This document shows positions 11,719 to 22,311 of a stretch of 64,000 nt of DNA, piece after piece. The number at the start of each line of letters is the position of its first letter. The stretch's first letter is position 1. The position numbers were made by a program, and so were the translations under genes. The notes under the pieces are model-generated. The model did no database searches, was not told where the DNA came from, and saw only the letters and a list, made by a program, of their open reading frames with translations. Source of the stretch: Cladocopium goreaui. Taxonomy: Eukaryota; Sar; Dinophyceae; Suessiales; Symbiodiniaceae. Location: the NCBI GenBank assembly GCA_947184155.2, contig CAMXCT020003779.1, forward strand, positions 1,004,165 through 1,068,164. The letters are read 5' to 3'.

Positions 11719-14700
11719 TCAGGCGACTTCGTTTTCGCCTTGCAAGGCCAACAACTCCTCTGGCGTCAAAGGATCACTCGAATCCTTCTGGCCCTTAACT
11801 TCCTCGTGAAAGTGCTCGCACAGCAAGTCACTGAGCGACTGCTGGTACAGCGGATGGGAACTTTGGGACAGGCAGCGAATGGCGTGCATGTCGATGACGT
11901 TCTGCAAGAAATTCATGTGGGACTTGTTCTTGCAAATTCCGAGGTACTGCAAGTTGGAACGCATGGCAGCCTTAGCCAAGGCTCCGCTGCCTGCCGTGGC
12001 ATCAATGATGCACTTTGCACCGGTGAGGCCGATGATGGCTTCCCAACAGCTCTCAGTCCTTGGAAATTTCGATGTTCAGAGGGTGTTCCCATCCCCTTCT
12101 AGGAGCTTAAGTTCAAATGAGGATTGGCACAGCGGTTTGATAGAAAAAGAAAATTGGACGAGCAATAAGCATACAGTACATAGGTGAATGATGGTGAATG
12201 CTACTGACCTTTGGCCTATCAGCTGTACCCGTTGTAAAAGCACAGCTGAGGCCAGAACTTTGCTTCCTGCCAGAAGAGTGGAACACCAGCACGGCTCCAC
12301 GCAGCTGGCTTGGCCCCGCTGTTGTTCTTGCCCAAGATTTGCTCCTTTTCGGCTTCCAACATGCGCGGCAAAGATGTCAGCACAGGCAGGTCAACGCCAA
12401 CAAAGCCAGTGTCATAGGTGCTAATCTCATCGCCTCCACTCTTGTCCACAAATTTGTCCTGTTGACAAAAAGTGTTTTTTAAACAGCCAATTTTTTTCTG
12501 CGCATCAAAATATTGTGCAAACCGACTAACTTGAGGGAACCCGTGTGACATATGCAAGCATGGTTGGATGATCTGGCAGCTTTAGCCAGCAGTCCTCGCG
12601 TGGCTTTGTTGACAGCCGCACCCTCGCAACGTTGGACTTCAGGTAGCCAATCTCTTTGGTCACAGAACCTCCGAAAACTCGACGGCCAACCCGAGAAGCT
12701 CCCTTGTAGCTAATCCAAAGCTCCGTGTTGGTGGAGGCGTTCTGCAAAACTTTGAGCTCTTCATCTAGGAACTTCCGGTTGGCCAGTGAGCGGCCATCCC
12801 AGACAAGCACGAAGTCGAACGGCTTGATCGCATTGCTCTGGATGAATTTAAGCAAGTTCTTGGCATCGCCTTTGTCAGTGAGACTTCCAATGGCGCTCCA
12901 AGGCGTCAATTGCTTCTCTTCAAGCAACTCTGTGGACAACACCCACAAACGATGCGACTCGTTCAACTCCCCAGCGAAAGATTTCACTTCCTCTGCCACG
13001 GGCTTGTTCCACAGGGCGTTCAGATCTCCTTCTGTGCGCCCGAAAGCCAAGTTGACGACTTTCTTGCGCAAAGCCTGCGCCTGGCGCCAAATCTCATCTC
13101 TTTCCTTTTGCCGCCGCTCACCTGCCACTTGACAAAACGGAAGCAAAACAAAATCACCTTGCGTATTGTTTTTGAACACTCGAGCCCCTAATTTTCCTAA
13201 TGCAGCTGTCTCAGTGTCTTGATGTGTCTTGGATGATGGTGATGTCTAGTCATTCGTTTTCTTCTGCAGCCATGAGCGTTGTGTGGCAAGGTCTGTGTCA
13301 GGGTCGCTAGACATCCTGGCGAGTGTGCGAACTGTCATCTTGGGCGCTCCAGTCTCAGAAACTTGCACGATCTCTGAAACTTTGCCAAGCTCTGCCAGTG
13401 CTGCCGTCCACTCCTGGTGAAGGTCCAAGTCTTTGAACGAACTCTCTCCGTCATACAAAATCTCCGTCACACCCGGTTTCCTGCGCAGGAAGCAAAAGAA
13501 AATGGTGACGTGAGAATTAGAAACCAAGAATTCATAAGGCTGAATTCACCAGGTTTCTTCTCGAGCAGCAGTTTGGTTCAGCTGAATAAAGAGCTGTCTC
13601 GACAAAACATATCTACTTGAGTACATCTGCACGTAATCTAGATGTTGATGCTGATGGTCGAATCCTGTCGAATCGAAAAAGCTATTTAAAATGGTAAGAT
13701 GATGATAATCCGCTAGCAAGGCAGTGGACAAATAGATTGTATATCAACTTTAGCCGGGACACCTGGTGTGGGACAATGGATATCGATACGAACCCTATTT
13801 GTATTTGGAAAAATGCATATGGTGTCTAAACTGGGAATTTCCGGCCCGCAAAAATTAACCTAGCGGGATTAGTTCAGTCAGCATGTTTTAGGCGAGCTTC
13901 CAGACTATGGAGCACCTGCCCATGCATGCAAATTCCAATTCTGATTTTCAGGTTTGCTGCATCAAATGCGACATGACCTATGCTGGAACCGTATCACAAA
14001 AACCCTTACATGAGCTGACTGTCGCCAGAAAAGCCAAGTAGCTTCGACATTTTGATGAGCGACTCATCGTACTCGTTCAAATACAAAGCCAAGGCCAAGC
14101 CGTACCAACGTTTGCTGGCTCCGGCAAGAAGTGGACCATGATCTTCCTCTGCATCAACTGGGTACAGAGAATGGAAGAGAAGAGGTCTCCGAATGGCTTG
14201 GAGGGCTGCTAGCAAATCCTTGGAAGACTCTACCTGCAACGTTTCCACGACGTGGATCATGTGCTCAAGAAGGAGGTATTTCGACAAGGTCACATGGAAC
14301 CAGCCCCCTGCATCTTTGCCTCCATCCAAGTTCTTCGAGGTGAAGAATGCTGGCTGGGCTTGCTCACGCTTCAATGCCACATAAGCCGCATGAAGCACCC
14401 ACAAAAGGGCATCTTCGATCACCTGGCAGCCCATGCAAAAACTCAAAACCTATAATTTGGGTTCGGTTAAGTTGGGACTTGGGAACAAAATTCGCTATCA
14501 ATCCGTGTGAGTCAGTCACCCCCGGCTTTTGAAAAAGCGATGCCTCTGCAGGCAGTGATGCAGCAATTTGCGACAGACGCACCAACTTCACGTAGCCAGA
14601 ATTGAACACAGCAACTCCGAACTCCTTGTCGATCATTTTCAAGCCTTCCAAGCATTCCGCCGAAAAGCGGCGCATGGCGACAATTCCATTCACCAAAGCC

Positions 14701-15946
14701 TTGCTAGCCTGCGCACCTCGAAAGGAAATGTCCCGTGCCTTGAGAAACTTTTCTTGCTCAGCTGGCTTTTTGCTGGAGAAGGTGCTGAGCAACTGGTTCA
14801 CCTTTGCTGCCCAATGGCTCCAAGTGTCAGTCAACTCACTGGCTGTCTGGTAATCCTCTGAGGCCATGAGGCTGCGTTGCAGCAAATACGTCTTGTCGCC
14901 ACCAGAAACACATGTCAAAGTCACACTCCGCCCACATTGCCAAAGCAACTGGACCGAATCGTTGTCCGAAGCTTGGATGGCGCGGCACATCTTCACCTAG
15001 GTTGCAATTCAAAGCTATAAACGGTAGATGATGAAGTGGTAACCCTGGCGTGTTGCGTCTTTAGACGTCCCATTTCTTCCCTGGTGATGATTTCATGCGA
15101 GTCACCCACCAAGCGGCAACCATGGCGTGTCCAGCGATCACAAAAAGAGTCTTTGGAAAGCTGTTCTGGTCAGGAACGCTACCTTCTGGTAGAAAGCAAT
15201 GGACTGCAAAGGGGAAAAGAATGCGCTGCTTCTGATCGAAATCTTGCGGCACAAAGCGCTTCTCACAAGTGAGAATCTGGTCAAAGCTAGGTGAGTCCAC
15301 GTCAAGGAAACTGTTGTCAAGCGGGTTCAACCAGGTGACGACACCACCTGCTTCATAGAGACCATTCTGCAAGCACGTGGCAGCGTTGCTGGGCCGCCAC
15401 ATCTCTTCTTTGTACCTTAGAAAACAGATACATTCCAATAAGGGACACCCAACCGCGCCCAAATTTTACAAAAACAAACAGACAGCACCCTTTGGCCAGT
15501 CAGGATGCCCGTCTTGCTGCGAAGCCAGGCCAACATCCAAGGGCTCATGCTCATGCAACGGGGTCGCAGCAGACTTTCCGAGGTTCAATTTAAACAGAAG
15601 CTCTGGCAGCTTTGCTTTTACCTGGTCAAGACGCTGACGACAAAAAGAAAGGCTTTCATGTAACGCGTCGAAGACGCTATATAACCGGATAGGGCGGCCA
15701 AGTTGCAAAGGGAATGACTTTACGCAACATACCGAAGCCGTCAGTGGTCTTGGCATCCTCCTCGGACGGCCACTCAACCACACCCACGCTCCCTGATGCT
15801 GCACTCGCAGCGGGCGGCACCAAAGGCTGGACAGGTGTAGGTTGCACATCAGTCTTTGCAGCCTCACCAGTCTTTGCCTTCTTTGCTGCCGCAGCTTGAG
15901 TCTCAGTCTGACTTGCCGTTCTTTTCTCTTTCGGCGGCATGGACAC
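11719..15946 (-). CDS. Multi-exon gene ending in a SAM-dependent methyltransferase motif
   Basis: Likely start near 15946/15940 (M-S-M-P-P-K-E-K-R-T), followed by a Lys/Ala-rich, nuclear-localisation-like N-terminus. Exons resolved by frame and phase: 15415-15106, 14996-14520, 14422-14010, 13480 to about 13250, 13121-12541, 12458-12229 and 12058-11719 (stop). Two 5' exons lie at about 15946-15733 and 15665-15490. The C-terminal exons read G-V-P-L-F-W-Q-E-A-K-F-W, then I-I-D-A-T-A-G-S-G-A-L-A-K-A-A-M and Y-L-G-I-C. D-x-T-x-G-S-G with a following small helix and a second strand is the AdoMet-binding motif I of class-I methyltransferases. Its position near the C-terminus recalls beta-class DNA N-methyltransferases, where this motif follows the catalytic part. 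I see no clear D/N-P-P-Y catalytic motif, so substrate and activity are unproven. The block 13121-12541 (contains D-F-V-L-V-W-D-G-R-S) matches no family I can name. Confidence 0.6.
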
Positions 15947-16110
15947 GCCAGCCAGACCCAGTTAAACCAACAAGTTGCGACGTCTAGGAGACTTTGGGAG
16001 AGCCAAAACCTATGGAAAGTCAAATTATCTTCGATAGAAGTACCTGTGAGAAGGAAAAGGCAACCTTTGAAGCTTGTATGCAAGCAGTCTGGTGGAAAAC
16101 ATTACCATTT

Positions 16111-19100
16111 TCAAGTAGGTGGTACAAACTTGCACCATGACACATGAAGGAGCAACCGACCTGCTTTCTGTTTTTGCTGCACTACCCCTGCAGCTAGTCT
16201 TTCTTGGGACAAGGTTTCAAAGCTGGATGCTCTACCCCTGTCCGAACACACTCCCGAATCTGCTTCGCAGACAGAAAAATGTCTTTCGCTCGTTTCAAAA
16301 CAAGCTGTGGCTGACCCTCTCCGATCTTCCACATCGAGTTAGGCCTCAGACGAGCCGTGACGACGCTTTAACGTACTTAGGAGACCCTTAAAATAAGAGT
16401 TTCAGCAAATGGACCCAATGAAGGGTAGATTTGTTGCGCCGAAGGGTCAAATCCAGCCCCCTTTCAATCATGACAAGTCACAAAGTGACCAATCTCTCCA
16501 TCATCTGCACACTGGAGGGATGCTTCTGCTGGAAGTCAGAAGTGATGGAGAAAAAGCGTTTGGTCCACAGGGCAGGTCTATGTACCTCAGCAGCGCCATT
16601 CCTGGCGAAGACCTCGGCCTCAATGAGCGGCTTGCCCACTGCCACTGCACAAAAGAAGGCGTTGTGAAACCAAGGCCTCAGTTCATATGTGATGGAAGAT
16701 GCATGACAGCCTAGCCCAACAAACGCGAAGCGTGTATAGAAGAGGAAAAGACAGAGTATGGAATACACCTGACGCATATAGATACAGAAGTGACGAAGCA
16801 ATCGGAAGATAGATCGACTTGTTCAGAGAAAACTCACTGATAACATAAAACAAACGCTCACCTGAATAAGCTGATTAGAGGAAAGAAGGGCTCAATCGCT
16901 GAAGCAATGGCAGGACAGATGTACAAAAGAAAAAGATTGGACAAGCACGATGAAGAGAGAGAGAGAGAGAGCGGGGGGGGAGAGAGAAAGAGCGAGAGAC
17001 ACACACACACATATATATAATTATATATATATGTGTGTGTGTCCATCTGCTTTTATGCAAATACGTGTATATATATATGTATATATGTGTGTGTGTTTCC
17101 ACACTAATTAGCTTTTTTGATGTATACATATACATATAATCCAACGAGCCATCCACAAGAGGCAAACTGCAATAGACTCCAAGCGCAAACTACGAATAGA
17201 AGATCTGGTGTGTCACTATATGCGGGCAGGCAAGAAGCAGCACGCTAAAGTGGCAGGTTATATGAATGAGGTCGGTATTGAAAGAAACAAATGCACAAAT
17301 ATGGATGCGAGATACCTCAGGTCGTCGAGCGACGGTTAGAACACTAACTTCCGACCATTGAAAACTCCAGCAGCAGCCAATAAGTCAAGAGAGCAAGCAG
17401 AGGGAAAAACAGAAAGAGGAGCAGTCAGATGGACATCACGGTATAAAGTATAAAGATATAGGATGTAAGATGGCATCAAGATACAAGCCACACTGGAGTT
17501 AGGACAGGCCCTGCCCGACCAAGAGATGATTCATTACTGTTGGAATCTTTGGTCGCGCGCACAAAAATACTGGGGCTAGGACGCCACAGCTTTGGAATCT
17601 GGGACACATCGCAAGGTGCGCCAAGAAGGTATCACCACCAGGTGTGCCCTGCGCACAGATTTGATCAGGTCCACCATGGATATGCCGACCGCCAGCCGGA
17701 TAAAAGTCGTAGAACCATGCTGGGCGCTGTCTCTCAGAGGAGTAGGACACAAATCCAAGACCTGCAAAGAGATCTTGTTGACGTAGAAAAAAGCCTCTGA
17801 AGGCACTTGTCTAGACAGCAGCTGGCAGGTTCGCCGGTTGGCTTGGTAACAGCTCTTCTCTGGATGCAACGACCTTTGCTTTTTCTCCTCGTCCTTTTTC
17901 TCTTTTCGTTTGGCCGCAGAAGCATAAACAGATTCCAAGCTACACTGTGCAGGGTTCTGTTCCCGGGCTCTGTGCTGCGGTAGAGCGTCCCGGGATAAAC
18001 CCAACACAGTCAGCGATTTAGCTGAGACCTGTTTGGAAATGTCACGCACCAGCTTGTCAGTAGCTTGTGCTTGGCAACGCAGAATGCTGACTTCTGTTCC
18101 CTCCTTTTTGGCACGGGCTTTCCCTTTGTCGTTCCGTGTTTTGTACAGCCTGAAGCGGCTGCCAAATGCAGAACGCCAAATGTCAGCCAACTCTAGGCTC
18201 AAGTCAGTAGCTCGCAGCTGCGGCACCTCATCGCCTTCGAAGAAAGACCTATGGCAAAAGTCTTTTTCTTCCTCCGGCCCATCCATGGCGATGTCAAGAA
18301 GCATGCTGACGGTCACGCCGCTATCTTCCAGAGGCCCCAGATGGCAGGCCTGGATTTTGGCAAGCTTTGACAAAGCACGCTCAGCACCAGTGCTTGTGTC
18401 CAGGAAGCCCAAGTAGTATTCTACAAGTGTGGAAAGGGATTGGAACTTGCCAGACTCTGTCACTTTCACCGCAAAATCGGCTGCAAGGGTGCTTTGCCAA
18501 GCTTTTCGGTTGTCCACCTCCTCCCCGCCGCGCAAAGAGTCCTTATAGTCTTCGTGGAGCTGGTGGGCAGCTGCCCACCACTCCCTGCAAGCCGCAGCCC
18601 AATCAGGATGACGAAGGCCAGAACGCAAAAGCCGTTCCAAACGTGCATTGGTAAGCATCTCAAAATTTTTCCAGGCAGCCGCATCCTTCTTTCCATGATG
18701 GAACGACACCAAGTCGAAGACAGCAAAATCCAAAGCAAAGCCTCTGATTTCTGAATCGATTTCAGCCATGGTTGCGTCCACCACTGCGTGCATACTGTAC
18801 ACACACTTCTTGATGTCATTCTTCCTGGTTTCCGGCCACAGCTCATGCACGTGTGGACCATAATGGATTGGAGGACATTCCATGGCTTGCTCACAGATCA
18901 AGCGGGTCACTGTCTGCACACCTTCTGCCTCATCGAAGATGTGGTTTTGAAAGAAAAGCACTTTCAGCCTCCCAACATCGGGCCAGAACACAAGTTAACA
19001 AGTTGACAATTTCAACCCTTTCTTGAAAACTGTCCGGGGCTGAGCTGGCCTGGCCTGTGCAACATTTCTGCTTTCTGCCGATGCGTCTTGGCAGGGTCAT

Positions 19101-22061
19101 GATCTGCTGTGTCGAACTGCCGGAGAAAGCGGAGCATCTCTGAAGAATAGTCGGACGCAATCCCAACAGTGAGCAGGAGGTCAGGGGTCAACCTCTGCAG
19201 CATCTGCTCACACTTCGCCCGGAATGCACGACTTTGGCGGCTGTCCTGGGATTGGATGGCCAAAAGCAAGGCAATCGGAACAATCATCGCGGCAAAGCGC
19301 CTCAAAGGCGCATCCTGGGAGTTCCATCGAACCTGAGAGAAGTTCAAATGCTTCAAGCGACTGTCAAAGGCTTGCGCCAACCCTCGCAGGCTTGTACCTG
19401 AGCCCAGAAGGTGTCAGGTCAGAGAATTGCATGCTTGCTACCTTCCATGCTCATACCTATACAACACATTTAACACTGCCATATTGACAATGATAACCGC
19501 CTTAGTCGAGGCACATCGTTTTGAATTGCCCAGAATTTGCTTCTCCACTCCACAGAATTCATGACTTCCGGTACAAGCCCTCCTGACCCAAAGAGAAGAT
19601 CGCGGACTTCAGCCCACGTCTCTTGTGCCTGACAAGGCCTTTCTGCACACAACCTCCGGGCAAGCATGGAACCATGATTCCCCACCTGTCAGGTTAGGGT
19701 TGATGTTAGATTTTATGTCAGCTGTCCCACCGCCTCCTTCTCCTCGTCCTCCTCCGCCTCCGCCGGACCTCAACTGAAAGCGCTTGATCCCAGCCTTCCC
19801 CCGCCGGACCCGAACAGCAAGCGCAGGATCAGAGTGCTCCCCGCCGGACCTCAACTGCAAGCGCTACATCGCAGTGTTCCCCGCCGGAACCCAACAGCAA
19901 GCTCAGGATCAGAGTGTTCCCCGCCGGACCTCAACTGCAAGCGCTAGATCACAGTGTTCCCCGCCGGACCCGAACAGCAAGCTCAGGATCAGAGTGTTCC
20001 CCGCCGGACCTCAACTGCAAGCGCTAGATCGCAGTAAGCAAGCTCAGGATCAGAGTGTTCCCCTCCGGACTTCAGCTGCAAGCGCTAGAGCGCAGTGTTA
20101 CCCACCGGACCCGAACAGCAACCTCTGGATCAAAATGCTCACCGATAAAACAATGCTGTGAGTCTTGCAATGGGACTTGTACCTGAGGGTTTGTACTAGA
20201 GCACGGAACTCCTCCCCTTCCCTCGACTTCTCTCTTGCCCCCTTCTTGTCCACTTCCCCAACTGAAGAGAATGTCAAAGAGAGAATGCCAGATAGAATGT
20301 CAGAATAGATGTCAGATAGAATGCCAGATAAAATGCCACAATAGATGCCAGATAGAATGCCAAAAAAGATGCCAGAATAGATGCCAGATAGAATGTCAGA
20401 AAGAATGGCAGATAGAATGCGAGGCAAAATGCCAAAATATATGTCAAATATATGTGAGGATATATGGCTTGAAATGCCATGGTGGGGATCACTCGAAGTA
20501 AATAGTAATCAATATGGTTCTCCCTGTAAAAAAATGTGCGGTCACACAACCAACTCTTTGAAGAACTGATCAGAAAGAAAAACCAAGCACATCAGGTGGC
20601 CCATGCCTCGCCTGATCGCATGGCAGTGATCACGGTGTACCAGCGTCAAATTCGGGAATGTCTCGGTCAAGATTCTTCCCGCCTTCTGCGCAGCTGGGCA
20701 TCCATCAGCTGTGAAGTGGCGAAATATCTCCTTCAAGTGGGTGTACACCCAAGGGTCCGCATCACCAAACAATGGGGTAGCTAGCAGCTGCAAGCCGCGG
20801 TCTATGCTATCAGCCATGCGGGCCGCATAGTCATCCTCATGGGCAGCAATTGAAGACTCACCAATCCGAAGGACCTGAACGAGTCCGGCGCCGCAGTTGC
20901 TGTGAAACAGAATCGCTCGGTGATCCTTTTTGTCGTCCACAACGATGGTCATGGTGGTGGCCTGGAGTAAGCAAGCGACCTTCCGGCGACGGACTTGCTC
21001 CCGCAAAACTTTCACAATCTGAGCAACCGCTCGCCTTTTCACTTCCTGCGGCTCGGCTCTCTTCTGACTAATGAAAGCTTCTGTGAAAGTGGTGGCTTCC
21101 ATGCTCTTAAAAGACTGGGAGGACTTCACATACCTCCATACCCGCAAATATTCTTCCAGCTGTGGCACTGCACCGCCAAAGCCGTCACCTTACAGTTCGA
21201 ATATGACAAAAGAACTTGTTGCCACTTGCCACCAGGGATTCTTGGAGCATTTTTTCAATTGCATGTTTCTCTGATTTCGTAAACACTTGGGGTGCTCTAA
21301 AGTAGGAAAAAGGCTTTTATTTTCCATGTCACGTTCAATGGCTGAAGCAGGTGCAGAGCCAATGTGCGCTTGGCCAGGATGGAGGAAACAATGCAAAGCT
21401 GTCCGGTGCACACTGGAGAGGCTATGTTTCCTGAATGTTTGCAAAAAATAAAGATTTCAGCGTGCGGTCTGAAATTTCTACAAACTCTGTCCTTATGGTG
21501 CTCGCTTGCATGCTGCTCATGCTGCAGACTTCGTAGCGGCCCCACTTGGTGTTCAGCCGCCGCTTCAGCTTCTCAGACTGACTGGAGGCACTGCTGGGGC
21601 TACATGAATCGGAAGGGTGCGCCACCAAGCGTGCCAGCATAGATGCGCAAACATCACAGCCAATACCCCAAGAAAGACCAAGCCGCGCGGGCTTCTCATT
21701 GAGCCAAATCATCTGCTTGCTACTGCACAGACGCTATGCTTTGGCGCCAGGACTGCCGATGCACAAGGTATTTGCAACGAGGGCATTTCGAAGCAAAGTG
21801 CTTCGGGTCAGGATGCAACTTCCGGTGCTCCATGTGCCCTTGGGGTTGGTCTCGCCTAAGTAACATGGCGAGCGGCCTGTTCCTTTGCGGCTGGGACCGC
21901 TGAGTTTTGCTCTGCTTTTTCACACCTTGGTGGCTGCCTTTCGCCTGCCATGGTTGTTTCACAAATCGGCAGCTTCCTTCGGCAGGCCCATTGGCCTTGT
22001 GTCTCTTGGTGGTCCCATTTCCGCTGCCGTACAGTTCGTCTAGGCCTCTACCCCTTTTCAT
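16111..22061 (-). CDS. Zinc-finger plus RNase-H-fold (hAT-like) transposase-like protein, multi-exon
   Basis: The start is probably Met at 22061 (M-K-R-G-R-G-L-D-E-L-Y-G), followed by a basic, nuclear-localisation-like stretch and C-P-R-C. The exon ending at 21492 holds W-G-I-G-C-D-V-C-A. It joins exon 21430-21333 to give T-I-R-K-H-S-L-S-S-V-H-R, so C-x2-C with H-x5-H makes a BED/C2H2-like finger. Exon 21188-20612 carries I-V-V-D-D-K-K-D (candidate first catalytic Asp) and F-T-A-D-G-C-P-A-A, then R-D-H-C-H-A-I-R, resembling the D-G-A/N-M and H-C-x-A-H region of hAT transposases. Exon 19653 to about 19500 continues; exons 19397-19055 and 18968-17576 hold the C-terminal helical part, with A-C-H-L-G-P-L-E-D and a Lys/Glu-rich tail. 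More exons lie at about 16730-16480 and 16340-16200. The order of parts fits a DNA-transposon transposase. I assign the hAT relation by pattern only; the third acidic residue is not fixed. Confidence 0.55.
16950..17100. repeat. Composite (GA)n(CA)n(TA)n(TG)n microsatellite
   Basis: A run of GA, then G, CA, TA and TG dinucleotides between the 3' exons of the transposase-like gene, probably intronic. The CA and TG halves make it nearly self-complementary. No coding signal is present from about 16810 to 17490. Confidence 0.85.
19654..20611 (-). other. 958-bp GC-AG intron inside the transposase core
   Basis: The donor is AG|GCGAGG and the acceptor is GGAG|G. Joining them keeps phase (2+1) and gives R-D-H-C-H-A-I-R-L-C-A-E-R-P. 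The intron is about ten times longer than its neighbours (61-144 bp) because it carries a copy of the 0.8-kb dispersed element at 19680-20509. Confidence 0.6.
19680..20509 (-). mobile_element. 0.8-kb dispersed element, copy 1
   Basis: On the minus strand it starts ATTACT.TTACTTCGAGTGATCCCCACC (dot is a variable base). An AT-rich segment, a GGCATTCTATCT-type 12-bp array, a unique purine-rich middle and a GC-rich array of 40-bp monomers follow. It ends TAAAATCTAAC...CCTGACAGGTGGGG. Copies 2 (35150-35941) and 3 (54874-55648) share the same order and ends. CCCCACC at one side and GGTGGGG at the other form a 7-bp inverted repeat. The end CTAAC...TGACAG|G looks like a branch point and 3' splice site. 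It lies within an intron, in the sense direction of the host gene. Confidence 0.7.
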
Positions 22062-22311
22062 TATAGTGGATTGATCCGAAACAGTCTGCGCTCGGCACAT
22101 GGAAAAAATATAGAATCTGCGCTCGGACATGGAAACGCAATCCTTCTGTGGGGCCCGGCAAAGCATTTACAACGAAACTTCCCAACAATTTGGAAACAAG
22201 CGCAGTGAGTGTGAATGAAGGAACATCCTGGCATGCCGCTCTGCTTTGGGACCTGTGTGTCTCACCGTCTCTCGCTGAGCCACTTCTAATGGCTGCATCC
22301 AAACAACCTAC

